Source: Brevibacillus_D fluminis_A
Lineage (GTDB): Bacteria; Bacillota; Bacilli; Brevibacillales; Brevibacillaceae
Direction: 5' to 3'
DNA length: 64,000 bases
Assembly: GCF_052072235.1 (NCBI RefSeq)
Contig: NZ_CM125436.1
Location: 5,450,001 to 5,514,000 of the forward strand
This document shows positions 23,971 through 33,045 of this stretch, piece by piece (the stretch's first letter is position 1; the number at the start of each line of letters is the position of its first letter). A program made the position numbers and the translations under genes. The notes beneath the pieces are model-generated. The model did no database searches. It was given only the letters and a program-made list of their open reading frames with translations, and had not been told where the DNA came from.

Positions 23971-25590
23971 TTATTCTCGATAGGTATCGTAGAAGAACAC
24001 GACGTTCGGATAGGCAGGGTTGTCGATATAACCTTTGAACTTGGCGGAACGCACGCGCACATACTCGACATCGTAGACAGAGAGTCCAGGCACTTGGTCA
24101 ATCAAAATTTCCTGTGCTTGCTTGTACAGCGCGATGGCTTTGTTACGGTCTACACCAGCTACTTTCTTCGCTTCCTCAATCAGCTTGTCGTAGTCCGGGT
24201 TGTTGTAATATGCCAGGTTGAACACGATGTCTTTTTCAGAGCCGTACAGGTTTTTCATGAAGCTGTATGGGTCGGCATAGTCAGCCCACCAGTACATCAA
24301 CAGGATGTCTTGGCGCTTCGCCGGGTCTTGCGCCTTCGCGAGATCCCATTGCGCCTCCCACAGCATGCTTTTCAGTTCCACATCAAAGCCGATTTTGCCC
24401 AGCTCCACCTTCAAAAGCTCGGAGATGCGGCGCTCGAACTCGTCGCCGGACAGATAGGTCAAGGTCAGCTTGCCGCCGGTGACACCCGCTTCCTTCAACA
24501 GCGCCTTGGCTTTCTCGGGATCATACTTGTATTGCTTCAAAGAAGCGTCATAGCCCCACAGACCTTTCGGAATGTTTCCGCGCGATTGCTCGCCCGTGCC
24601 CACGAGGATGTCTTTGACGATAGAATCATACGGAATCGCGTAAGCCAGCGCCTGGCGTACCTTCGGATTGTTGAGCGGCGCTTTTTGCGTGTTGAATTGC
24701 ATGATCAGCTGCTGGAAGCTGCTCGTCTGATCGACGGCGATGTCACCGTTCAGCTTCATGGACTCGACCATTTCAATCGGCATTTGGTCGGTGAAGTCCA
24801 TTTTGCCCGCTTCCATCATTTGTTGGCGCGTATTGGCTTCCGGCGTGGTCTTGAAAACGACTTTCTGGAAGTTGTTCGTCTTCCAGCCTTTCCAATATTC
24901 AGGATAGTCGGTCAAAATCAGCTCGCTGCCTTTTGTCCATTTTTGCACCGTATACGGACCGGAGCCCACGTCATGCCCTTCGTTGACCCATTGTTCGCCG
25001 TTTTTATCCAATGCGTCGGCATCAAAGATGAAGGCGGCATACCCGGAGGAAACAACGGTATCCAGCGGAGCGGAATATTTCAGCTTGAACTCGACGGTAT
25101 CTTCATCCACGACATTGATTTTGTCCACGGAATCCCAGATGAAGGCAGCCCCTTTGCCGCGTTTGATCGTGCGCTCGATTGATTTTTTCACGCTTTCGGC
25201 CGTCATCGGCGCGCCTGTGTGGAATTTCACGTTTTTGCGCAAATCAAAGGTCCAGGTCAGACCGTCCTTGGAAACGGTGTAGTTCTCAGCCAACTCTTTG
25301 TCGAACGCTTTTGTTTTCGGATTGTAGCGCAAGAGCGTTTCGTACATATTGTTCATCGCGATAATTTCGTTGGAATAGCTGTCGCTCGGGTCCCAGAACG
25401 TCATCGTATCGTCGTGGTAGCCATAGACGGCGATGCCGCCCTTCGGTTCCCCACCTGCTGCAGCCCCGTTTTCCGCAGGTGCGGCCGATCCGTTTTGGCC
25501 GCCTTCTGTTTGAGGTGCCTTTTGGCTGCTGCAAGCCGTCAACGCTGCGATCAGACCGATCATCAGGCCGGTTTTTAGTACCTTTTTCAT
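23971..25590 (-). CDS. Peptide/opine-type substrate-binding lipoprotein
   Basis: A 539-residue family 5 solute-binding protein. The signal peptide MKKVLKTGLMIGLIAALTAC ends in a lipobox with Cys20, so the mature protein is lipid-anchored outside the membrane; a Gly/Ala/Glu-rich linker follows. SBP_bac_5 features: WTFDLRKNVKFHTGAPMTAESVKKSIERT, SGPYTVQKWTKGSELILTDYPEYW and VRQALAYAIPYDSIV. Ligands of this family include oligopeptides, opines, nickel complexes and peptide-like rings. Enclosed by DUF917/HyuA genes, it probably delivers their substrate. Confidence 0.92.
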   Translation of the reverse strand: MKKVLKTGLMIGLIAALTACSSQKAPQTEGGQNGSAAPAENGAAAGGEPKGGIAVYGYHDDTMTFWDPSDSYSNEIIAMNNMYETLLRYNPKTKAFDKELAENYTVSKDGLTWTFDLRKNVKFHTGAPMTAESVKKSIERTIKRGKGAAFIWDSVDKINVVDEDTVEFKLKYSAPLDTVVSSGYAAFIFDADALDKNGEQWVNEGHDVGSGPYTVQKWTKGSELILTDYPEYWKGWKTNNFQKVVFKTTPEANTRQQMMEAGKMDFTDQMPIEMVESMKLNGDIAVDQTSSFQQLIMQFNTQKAPLNNPKVRQALAYAIPYDSIVKDILVGTGEQSRGNIPKGLWGYDASLKQYKYDPEKAKALLKEAGVTGGKLTLTYLSGDEFERRISELLKVELGKIGFDVELKSMLWEAQWDLAKAQDPAKRQDILLMYWWADYADPYSFMKNLYGSEKDIVFNLAYYNNPDYDKLIEEAKKVAGVDRNKAIALYKQAQEILIDQVPGLSVYDVEYVRVRSAKFKGYIDNPAYPNVVFFYDTYRE

Positions 25591-25618
25591 CTGATTGCTC
25601 CCCTTTTTTCTTTATTGT

Positions 25619-27175
25619 CTATACCGAAAGCTCGCCCACAGCCTTCACCCGAATGCGCACGGCATTGCCAGGCAAGTATGCAAGCGGCACTTCCTCCACA
25701 TCCACGATCTCTACGCTCTGTTCGCCCGCGCCGGCTGCGACTGCTTCGCGGATCGCGGTTTCTTTCGCGTCCGCCAGCGCGTTGTCACGGCCCCAATCGG
25801 TCAGCGAGTAAATTTTTTCGATCTGTCCGCTCACCTGGGCGATCGTGACGCCGATCGCATTGGCGACATCAAAGTTGGCAGGGCGGATCACCCTGGACAC
25901 CCCGGCCATCTCATCCGGCAACAGGATGCTGCCGCCGCCGACGAGAATCGCCGGAACAGGGTCAGCGGAAGTTTTCATCTTGTCGATCGCTTCTTCCACC
26001 AGCTCGATCATCCGTTTGTACGCCGCGTCTACATCCTGCTTCGGCAAATGGTCCACCTTGGCGGCATCGCCGAGCGACGCTTGTCCGGCAGCGACGGCGA
26101 TATCCGTGGCAGTCAAGGTGTCCCCGCCGAAAATCAGCCCTTTTTGCGGCAGCTGATAGCCTACGCTGTCCGGCCCTACTTGCACATCTTTGCCCAGCTC
26201 GCGAATGCGCGTGCCGCCGCCTAAGCCAAATGAGAGCAAGTCCGGCATGCGGAAGTTGGTGCGCACGCCGCCGATTTCCGCCACCAGTGACGACTCGCGC
26301 GGGAAGCCTTGCACCAGCACGCCGATGTCTGTCGTCGTGCCCCCGACGTCGATGACCAGCGCGTTTTGCTCATTGGTCAAATAGGACGCGCCGCGAATGC
26401 TGTTGGTCGGACCGGATGCGATGGTCAGCACCGGGAAGCGCAGCGCATATGACGAGCGCATCAGCGTGCCGTCGTTTTGGCTGAGGAAAATTTGCGCATG
26501 CTCGATGCCGTTCTCCGCAAGCGAGCTTTCAAACCCGTCGACCATTCGCTTCGCCGCTTCTACCAGCGATGCGTTGAGAATCGTCGCGTTTTCGCGCTCC
26601 AACAGACCGATGCTGCCGATTTCGTAGGAGAGCGAGAAATGGACGCCTTCGCCCAGCTCTTCTGCGAGGATTTCCTTGGCGCGCAGCTCATCTTCCGTAT
26701 CGACCGGCGAGTTCACCGCAGTAATGGCTACCGCCGCCACTTTCCCTTTCCACTCGCGACCGGCGCGGCGTATTTCCGCTTCGTCCAGCGCAGCAATCCG
26801 CTGACCGTCGAATTCATGTCCGCCGCTGACAATGACGCTGCCGACAAACACGGTGTTTTTCAAATCGTCCGGCCAGCCGGTAAATGGCGGAATCGCCAGC
26901 GTAGCCGGCGCGCCGATCCGCACGACCCCGATGCGGGACAAGCCGTGCCGCTCGACAATCGCGTTGGTGCAATGCGTGGTGCCAAGCATCGCATGCGTGA
27001 CCTGCGCCGGGTCGATGCCGCTTTGCTGCATGCAGGCGGCAATCGCCTTTTGGATGCCTGTCCCGATGTCAGGGGTCGTCGCTGATTTGGTCTTCGCCAC
27101 CATGTTGCTGTTTTGATCCAAAATCACGGCGTCGGTATGAGTCCCTCCGACGTCGATTCCAATCCGATACGTCAT
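25619..27175 (-). CDS. Short HyuA-type hydantoinase/oxoprolinase protein, copy 2
   Basis: A 518-residue HyuA-family protein lacking the C-terminal domain of the 682-residue homologue. ASKHA ATPase motifs: IGIDVGGTHTDAVILDQNSN, GTTHCTNAIVERHGL, SIGLLERENATILNASL, IASGPTNSIRGA, second phosphate loop VIDVGGTTTDIGVLVQG and LLSFGLGGGTRI. ATG at 27173-27175 is chosen because AAGGAGG lies eight bases before it; an adjoining GTG is possible. It follows its DUF917 partner by 13 bases, and no HyuB-like subunit is paired with it, so the DUF917 protein may be its functional partner (inference). Confidence 0.87.
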   Translation of the reverse strand: MTYRIGIDVGGTHTDAVILDQNSNMVAKTKSATTPDIGTGIQKAIAACMQQSGIDPAQVTHAMLGTTHCTNAIVERHGLSRIGVVRIGAPATLAIPPFTGWPDDLKNTVFVGSVIVSGGHEFDGQRIAALDEAEIRRAGREWKGKVAAVAITAVNSPVDTEDELRAKEILAEELGEGVHFSLSYEIGSIGLLERENATILNASLVEAAKRMVDGFESSLAENGIEHAQIFLSQNDGTLMRSSYALRFPVLTIASGPTNSIRGASYLTNEQNALVIDVGGTTTDIGVLVQGFPRESSLVAEIGGVRTNFRMPDLLSFGLGGGTRIRELGKDVQVGPDSVGYQLPQKGLIFGGDTLTATDIAVAAGQASLGDAAKVDHLPKQDVDAAYKRMIELVEEAIDKMKTSADPVPAILVGGGSILLPDEMAGVSRVIRPANFDVANAIGVTIAQVSGQIEKIYSLTDWGRDNALADAKETAIREAVAAGAGEQSVEIVDVEEVPLAYLPGNAVRIRVKAVGELSV

Positions 27176-27188
27176 CACTAAGTCCTCC

Positions 27189-28259
27189 TTATACCGATAG
27201 CGGGGTGTAGTCTATGTCATAGCCGAAATAGCGCGGGCCAGCTACCTGAATCCCTTTTTCCGTCCGCCATTTCGGATCGCACGGAATGGCGATCAACGCC
27301 ACGCGGCTGCCATAGCGCAGCACCTCCGTGGTAATCGGGAAGCCTGTCTCCAGATCGAGCGCGGTGATCAAATCCGGGGTCGTCGTCACGATCTCGTCGT
27401 CGACTTTTGCCACCAGGAATTCGTTTTGAAAGCCGATCATCGCCCGTTTGCCCTGGTAGGAATTGATTCCTTCAAAATACGCTTCCCCTTTGGTGAAGCC
27501 GCCCGTATTGCGGCGCAGCAGATTGCTGATCTTGCCTTCAAACAGCAGCTTTCCGCCCAGCACATCGAGCAGCGCCGTGATCGGATTCTGGTTTTGACGG
27601 CGCAGGCTGTGCACCTTCTCGCCGATGTTTTCCGCGAGCGTCAGCGTGTTGTGGATGCCGGACGCTTTCAAATCGCGGCCTTGCATCAAGTAATCGCAGG
27701 TCATTACCGAACCGCCCATCGCGATCAGCGCCGCGCGGCCGATTCGCTCGTTCCAGATGCTCTCTATGCCGTTTACGATCAGCGTGTTGCCTTTTTCATC
27801 CGCAATCGACATCGGCGCGGACTGCTTGCCTGCCAGATGGAAAGTCACCATCTGCGCTTCCGGAAAAGCCCGTCCCATCCCGTCGATGTCCACGACCGGC
27901 AATCCGGTCATCGCGCCGAGCACGATCGGAACAACCGAGTTGACGCCTCCGACCTCGATCGGATAAAGCGCTTTGATCTCTTTCTGGCTGTAATCGCGGA
28001 TCGCTTCAAATGCGCGGATCACCTCGGTGCCGCTCGGGATTTTTTCGATCATGACCGATGGCGCTCCCATCATCGACGCCGCAACCGTCCAATCGTCATC
28101 TCCTACCTCATCGGGGGACAGCAGTGTCACCGGTCCGTATTTTTCGATCGCTGCCATCGCCATCAGCTTGCCTACGTATGGGTCGCCCCCGCCGCCTGTT
28201 CCCAGCACGGCCGCTCCCATCGCGATATTTTCCAAATTGTGCATGTCGATCATGCGCAC
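27189..28259 (-). CDS. DUF917 / S-methyl-thiohydantoin desulfurase-like, copy 2
   Basis: A 356-residue DUF917 protein: AVLGTGGGGDPYVGKLM near the N-terminus, PIEVGGVNSVVPIVLGAMTGLPVVDIDGMGRAFPEAQMVTFH, FEGKISNLLRR and the C-terminal VAGPRYFGYDIDYTPLSV. It resembles copy 3 more closely than copy 1. The ribosome site AGGAGG lies directly against the ATG at 28263-28265, so the GTG two codons later (28257-28259, seven-base spacing) is the more likely start. It sits between two short HyuA genes in a DUF917-HyuA-DUF917-HyuA series. Confidence 0.85.
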   Translation of the reverse strand: MRMIDMHNLENIAMGAAVLGTGGGGDPYVGKLMAMAAIEKYGPVTLLSPDEVGDDDWTVAASMMGAPSVMIEKIPSGTEVIRAFEAIRDYSQKEIKALYPIEVGGVNSVVPIVLGAMTGLPVVDIDGMGRAFPEAQMVTFHLAGKQSAPMSIADEKGNTLIVNGIESIWNERIGRAALIAMGGSVMTCDYLMQGRDLKASGIHNTLTLAENIGEKVHSLRRQNQNPITALLDVLGGKLLFEGKISNLLRRNTGGFTKGEAYFEGINSYQGKRAMIGFQNEFLVAKVDDEIVTTTPDLITALDLETGFPITTEVLRYGSRVALIAIPCDPKWRTEKGIQVAGPRYFGYDIDYTPLSV

Positions 28260-28293
28260 AGCCATCCCTCCTGAATGTATACCAATCTCACTT

Positions 28294-29796
28294 TTATAGC
28301 TGAAGCTCGCCCGTCGCCTTGACGCGCAGACGGATGACCTCGCCTTTGTAGTAGTCGAACGGGATTTCCTCTACTTGCACCAGCCGGATCGAATCCTTCA
28401 CGCCCCCGCTTCGCTCCACCTCGACCAACGCTTCCCGCGTCAATTCATCGACGATCTCTTCCTTGGTCCGGTCGTTCAGCCAATAGATCCGGTCAATCTG
28501 CCAGCTGACCGGCGCCATGCACGCCCCGACCGCATTGCAAATTTGAAAGCCGGGCGGATGGATCGTCTCCCCGTACTTGTAAAACAGCCGATCGACCAAA
28601 AGCGGGCTGCCCCCGCCGACCAGCACAATCGGCAGCCGCTCCTTCACCGGCTGGACCCGGTCAATGGTCTCCCGCAGCGTATCGATCACATGCTTGATCA
28701 CGTGCTCCGCTTCCTCCCGCTCCAGCTGCGGAACGTCCGCTCCCGGCTGGCGGCGGGGCAAATACGTGTGCGGGTAAAGTTGTAAAAACACATCCGTCAG
28801 CCTGTGCTCCCGCTGCGGCAGCCCGTCGATCGTGTAGATCGGGCTTTCACCGCCAAACGCAAGCGAGGTGGCCTTCGGCAAGCGAACATTCACATGGATG
28901 CCGAGCAGTTTTGAATTGCGCGTCAACTCCTGCGGCTCGCCGCCCAGTACCAGCCCGACCTCGGTGGTACTTCCCCCCATGTCGACGACGACACAATCGT
29001 CGAGCCCGGTCAAAAACGAAGCGCCACGCAAGCTGTTGGCGACGCCGGACCCAATCGTCATGATCGGGTAAGCCCGCGCCTTCTCCAGCGACATGAGCGA
29101 TCCGTCATTTTGCACGAACCAGTACGGACAGCGGAAGCCCAGCTCGGAGAACAGCGCGGAAAGCCCGCCGATGGCTTTTTCCATCACATTGGAGAGCATC
29201 GCGTTGAGCAACGCTGCATTTTCCCGCTGCAAAAAGCCGATGCTGCCGACTGAATGGGAAAGCGTTACCGACATCTCCGGGAGAGCCCGGTTGATCAATG
29301 CCGCCAGCTCACTCTCTTCCTCATGGTGAAGGGAGGAAAACGTGCTGACGATGGCAACCGCCCCGCAGCCGCTCTCTTTCAGCCGTTCGATCAGATTGCC
29401 AATTTTTCCAGAAAAATCAATCTTATTTCGCCGGGACCCGTCCAGCTCCACCCCGCCGGCCAAATGCTCGACCAGCTTGATGTGCCGGGCGATTCCTTCC
29501 GGCCAGCCGATTCCCGGCTTCATCCGCGAAGGATTGGGGCAAATCCGCACCAGCGCGGTATCGGTTAGGCCCCGCCCTTGATACAGGGCGTTGAGCATTT
29601 GCGTCGTGCCGACAAAAATGCCCTGGATCCGCTCGGGCGAATAGCCTGTTTCCACAAGCACACCCGCTGCGGTCTGCCGGATGCCGGTCAAAATATCCGG
29701 TGTTGTCGCCTGCTTTGCCTGGCCGAGCAAGCGCCCTTCCTTGGACAAAATCACGGCATCTGTATTGGTCCCGCCTACATCAATTCCCAGCTTCAT
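28294..29796 (-). CDS. Short HyuA-type hydantoinase/oxoprolinase protein, copy 3
   Basis: A 500-residue HyuA-family protein: LGIDVGGTNTDAVILSKEGR at the N-terminus, GTTQMLNALYQGRGL, SIGFLQRENAALLNAML, IGSGVANSLRGASF, VVDMGGSTTEVGLVLGGEPQ and TSLAFGGESPIYTIDG, plus a C-terminal VLVGGGSPLLVDRL. It is clearly homologous to the 518-residue protein at 25619-27175 along its whole length, including the end (VRLRVKATGELQL versus VRIRVKAVGELSV). The ATG lies one base after the stop of the DUF917 gene upstream. ATP hydrolysis is implied by the fold; substrate unknown. Confidence 0.87.
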   Translation of the reverse strand: MKLGIDVGGTNTDAVILSKEGRLLGQAKQATTPDILTGIRQTAAGVLVETGYSPERIQGIFVGTTQMLNALYQGRGLTDTALVRICPNPSRMKPGIGWPEGIARHIKLVEHLAGGVELDGSRRNKIDFSGKIGNLIERLKESGCGAVAIVSTFSSLHHEEESELAALINRALPEMSVTLSHSVGSIGFLQRENAALLNAMLSNVMEKAIGGLSALFSELGFRCPYWFVQNDGSLMSLEKARAYPIMTIGSGVANSLRGASFLTGLDDCVVVDMGGSTTEVGLVLGGEPQELTRNSKLLGIHVNVRLPKATSLAFGGESPIYTIDGLPQREHRLTDVFLQLYPHTYLPRRQPGADVPQLEREEAEHVIKHVIDTLRETIDRVQPVKERLPIVLVGGGSPLLVDRLFYKYGETIHPPGFQICNAVGACMAPVSWQIDRIYWLNDRTKEEIVDELTREALVEVERSGGVKDSIRLVQVEEIPFDYYKGEVIRLRVKATGELQL

Positions 29797-29797
29797 C

Positions 29798-30904
29798 TCA
29801 AACACCAGCCTCGCTAGCAAATTCTACAGGGATGAACTCGGTGTCAATTCCGAACGCGCGCGGTCCAACGAACTCCAGCATATCGCTGGTACGCAGCACG
29901 TTGGGGGCAGGGATACCGTACATCGTAACCAAGCGTCCTTCTTGCAAATCTTCCGTCATGCAAGGTTGAAACGTTTCCTCATCGAGCACCAGCAGCAAGT
30001 CCGGCGTCAGGCACAAGTAGCGGTCGTTTTTACGCGCATAGTTGTACTCGTTGCCGAATCCGACCTCCACGACCTGGCCGTCCCATCGCTCCGTACCCAA
30101 AATCTCAAAGCGTCCCTCGATCAAGCCGTTCCGAAAACTGCGGCTGATCCCGCGAATTTTCCCCTGGATCAGACAGTGCGGCGCGCCAAAGATCGAGTTG
30201 GTCAGCACCGCATACATTTCCTGCAGGCACGCTGCCCGGCTGGGCGTTTCGAGAAAAATCCGCCCCAACTCATAAATCAATTGCAGCGTACTGGGCAAAA
30301 TCACGGTGCTCATCTGCCTTCCGTCCATCCCGAATCCGGCGATATACACGATTCCCCCCATCGGGTGAACCTGCTGCCTGGCTTCACGGACGATCCGGTA
30401 ATTATCGGCTTCATCAAACAAACGTGTTTCACGATGCTGGTTGCTCATGGCAAGCGGACCAGCCTGCACTCCCATCAAATGAAAGGAGGACATGTGTATT
30501 TCCGGAAACGTGCGGCCTGTACCGTCACCATCTACAATCGGCAGGTTGCGCTGTGCTGCGACGATGAAAGGGACCATCGCATTGGCTCCCCCCACATTGA
30601 GGGCGATCAATGCCGTGGCTTTCGCTGCACGCGCTGCTTCATAGCAATCCAGCGCAAGCAGCCCCTCTTCTCCCGTAGACATCTTTTCGTCGCAAATCAC
30701 AGACGAGCCGATGCTGGAGAGACAGACAATATGATCGTTAGGCGCGATTTCGGTAAAAGGCAAAATTTCAATCTCCTGCGAATCGCTCATAATCGATTGC
30801 ACCAGCGAACTGAGCGTAAACGGATCTCCTCCTCCGCCAGAGCCAAGAAACTTGGCGCCGAGCGCGAAATAAGGAATATCCTTTTTGGTGATTTTCCACG
30901 CCAT
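29798..30904 (-). CDS. DUF917 / S-methyl-thiohydantoin desulfurase-like, copy 3
   Basis: A 368-residue DUF917 protein and the first gene of the predicted sigma-54 operon. Diagnostic blocks: KFLGSGGGGDPFTLSSL, ALNVGGANAMVPFIVAAQRNLPIVDGDGTGRTFPEIHMSSFHLMG and the C-terminal FVGPRAFGIDTEFIPVEF. AAAGGGG seven bases before the ATG is its ribosome site, 32 bases downstream of the sigma-54 promoter. With the HyuA homologue one base downstream it forms one of three DUF917-HyuA modules. Enzymatic role inferred only from family naming. Confidence 0.86.
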   Translation of the reverse strand: MAWKITKKDIPYFALGAKFLGSGGGGDPFTLSSLVQSIMSDSQEIEILPFTEIAPNDHIVCLSSIGSSVICDEKMSTGEEGLLALDCYEAARAAKATALIALNVGGANAMVPFIVAAQRNLPIVDGDGTGRTFPEIHMSSFHLMGVQAGPLAMSNQHRETRLFDEADNYRIVREARQQVHPMGGIVYIAGFGMDGRQMSTVILPSTLQLIYELGRIFLETPSRAACLQEMYAVLTNSIFGAPHCLIQGKIRGISRSFRNGLIEGRFEILGTERWDGQVVEVGFGNEYNYARKNDRYLCLTPDLLLVLDEETFQPCMTEDLQEGRLVTMYGIPAPNVLRTSDMLEFVGPRAFGIDTEFIPVEFASEAGV

Positions 30905-30935
30905 TTTGTAACCCCTTTCGGTGCATCCCTATATA

Positions 30936-30952
30936 AGCAACTACCATGCCAA
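30936..30952 (-). promoter_or_regulatory. Sigma-54 (SigL) promoter of the DUF917/hyu operon
   Basis: On the minus strand the string TTGGCAT-GGTAG-TTGCT fits the -24/-12 consensus TGGCAC-N5-TTGCW with one mismatch. It lies 32 bases before the first operon gene, and the gene for a sigma-54 activator begins just upstream. The AT-rich 30953-31114 region should hold the activator site; the only symmetrical string I noticed there is GTGT-TT-ACAC at about 31063-31072. Confidence 0.85.
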
Positions 30953-31114
30953 TCAATGAATAAGCAGGTAAAAGCAGTGAATGTTTATACAAAAAATTTT
31001 TATTGAATTTCCTTTCTCATCGCTTTTCTCATTTTCTATCATGCAAATTACGTCAAAATTTGTGTTTACACTGGTGATTACTCTCGTTTTTTCACGTTTT
31101 TGCGCGTTTTATCA

Positions 31115-32881
31115 TTATTTTAAACGCCATTTTTTCAACTTGCGATAAAGCGTCGGCAAGCTGACGCCAAGCGTCTCTGCGACCTGCCGTTTCCCTTCCG
31201 TGTCTCGCCCATACTGATCCAACAGCTGCAAAAGCGATTCCTTTTCCTCCGATTCACTGCTGTGCCGGCGCGGCACCCGCCTTTCTGCTTCCGCGTGCCC
31301 CATCGATTGCTCACGCAGCTGCAGAGGAATGCTCTGCAACGTGACCAGATCGCCGATCTCCAGCTGGACGAAATGCTCGACCACATTCTCCAGCTCCCGG
31401 ATGTTCCCCGGCCAACGATACGCAAGCAGCCGCTCCAGCACCTGCTGGGACAGTCGTTTCGGCGTGCGTCCCAGATCAAGCGAGAGCTTTTTCATGAAAT
31501 ACTCGACCAAAATCGGAATATCGTCCTTCCGCTCCCGCAGCGGCGGGATGTTGAGCGGGATCACATTCAGCCGGTAATACAGGTCTTCGCGAAATTTTTC
31601 CTCCGCCACCATCTTCTCCAGATTGCGATGCGTTGCCGCGATGATCCGCACATCCACATCGAGCGAATGGGTTCCGCCGACACGCTCGACCTTTCGCTCC
31701 TGCACGACGCGCAGCAGCTTGGCCTGCAAATGCAGCGACATGTCCCCGATCTCGTCGAGAAAAATCGTCCCGCCGTGCGCCAACTCGAATCGCCCTGCTT
31801 TTCCCTCACCTTTGGCTCCGGTAAACGCCCCGCCCTCATAGCCGAACAGCTCGCTTTCCAAGAGCGATTCGGGAATGGCAGCACAGTTGATCGCGACAAA
31901 TGGTCCGGCGTGCCGCTGGCTCCCGCAATGGATCGCCTGTGCGAACACTTCCTTGCCCGTTCCGCTTTCGCCCCGGATCATGATCGTCGTCTCCCCGGAC
32001 GCAATCCGGCGTGCCTGTTCTTTTACCGCCCGGACGGATGAGCTGTTTCCTTTTATATCGTCAAATGTATAGATCGTGCGCTTCTGCTGCAGCTTCTTTT
32101 TGGAAGGAGCCGGTCCCTCCGTAATGTGCAGCATCATCGTCGTCAATTTATCCGTCTCGTAAATGGATTTGCTCCGTACCTTCCAGACATTTTCCTTCTT
32201 GCCTGGCAGCGCAGCCGGCGTCAGGACGACCGTATCGAAATCTCTGCCGCGCTTCAGCTGCTTCCATCCTTGCTCCCCGATATGCGGCAAAAGGCTCGCG
32301 CCCAATAGCTGCAGGCGCGACTGCTGCATCAAGGTGCACATCGGCTGGTTCAATTCGAGAATCTGTCCTTCCGCATCCACCACCAGCACCGCTTCCGACG
32401 TGAGCGACAGCAAGGCGCTAATCTCTTTTTTTAACTGTTCCGTCTCTTTGGTACTGCGTCCAACACCGAGTTTGCTGACCAACAGCTCGCCAAGCGCATA
32501 GCTGTGCTCGGTCATCTGCTCCAGCCGCTCCTGAAACCACGATTGCTGCGCCTCTGTTTTGGGTACGCTGATCATCGCCAGACTGGAGACGGACTGTGTC
32601 AGGACGGGAGAAAAAATCGCCGTCGTAACCGGGCACTCCTGCTGCTGATGACAATTCATGCAGATGGCATGGCTTTTCTTTTCCCTCACCGCAAACAAGA
32701 CACCGGAAACAAACACCCGCTCCACGATCAGACAGTCCTGCGGCAGCGACAACGTCGGCCAGCTCTCCTTCGCACCCGCCGAAAAAGGCGACTCCACGAC
32801 ATGTACGTCAAACGGAAGCGGTTCAGTCAAATGGGCAAGCAGCTCCCTTACTTTTCCAACACCCGCATTCATCTCATTCAC
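31115..32881 (-). CDS. Sigma-54-dependent transcriptional activator
   Basis: A 588-residue enhancer-binding protein. The N-terminal 150 residues hold a sensory region with a CMNCHQQQEC cluster (Cys74, Cys77, Cys83); a PAS domain follows at about 150-250. The AAA+ domain (about 272-505) has Walker A GESGTGKE (304-311), the sigma-54 contact loop GAFTGA (351-356) and Walker B GTIFLDE (371-377). A Fis-type helix-turn-helix ends the protein (RQVAETLGVSLPTLYRKLKKW). The start is GTG at 32881 or ATG at 32872; neither has a strong ribosome site. It presumably activates the sigma-54 promoter at 30936-30952 next to it. The inducer may be sensed by the PAS or Cys region. Confidence 0.93.
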   Translation of the reverse strand: MNEMNAGVGKVRELLAHLTEPLPFDVHVVESPFSAGAKESWPTLSLPQDCLIVERVFVSGVLFAVREKKSHAICMNCHQQQECPVTTAIFSPVLTQSVSSLAMISVPKTEAQQSWFQERLEQMTEHSYALGELLVSKLGVGRSTKETEQLKKEISALLSLTSEAVLVVDAEGQILELNQPMCTLMQQSRLQLLGASLLPHIGEQGWKQLKRGRDFDTVVLTPAALPGKKENVWKVRSKSIYETDKLTTMMLHITEGPAPSKKKLQQKRTIYTFDDIKGNSSSVRAVKEQARRIASGETTIMIRGESGTGKEVFAQAIHCGSQRHAGPFVAINCAAIPESLLESELFGYEGGAFTGAKGEGKAGRFELAHGGTIFLDEIGDMSLHLQAKLLRVVQERKVERVGGTHSLDVDVRIIAATHRNLEKMVAEEKFREDLYYRLNVIPLNIPPLRERKDDIPILVEYFMKKLSLDLGRTPKRLSQQVLERLLAYRWPGNIRELENVVEHFVQLEIGDLVTLQSIPLQLREQSMGHAEAERRVPRRHSSESEEKESLLQLLDQYGRDTEGKRQVAETLGVSLPTLYRKLKKWRLK

Positions 32882-32994
32882 CCGCCACTCTCTTTTCTCT
32901 CATGCTCCTATTATGTATGTTTATGCATACTGAATCTAGTGGGAGAAAAACTTGGCTTTACCAAACTTTTTATCGCCCGACCGTCTTTGCCCCA

Positions 32995-33029
32995 AAAAAG
33001 AAAAACCTCCGCTTAAATCGCAGAGGTTT
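32995..33029 (-). terminator. Terminator after the CoA-transferase gene
   Basis: On the minus strand AAACCTCTGC pairs with GCGGAGGTTT (one G-T wobble), followed by TTTTTCTTTTTT, directly behind the stop at 33046. Confidence 0.8.
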
Positions 33030-33045
33030 CTGTGTGCATGTTTGC

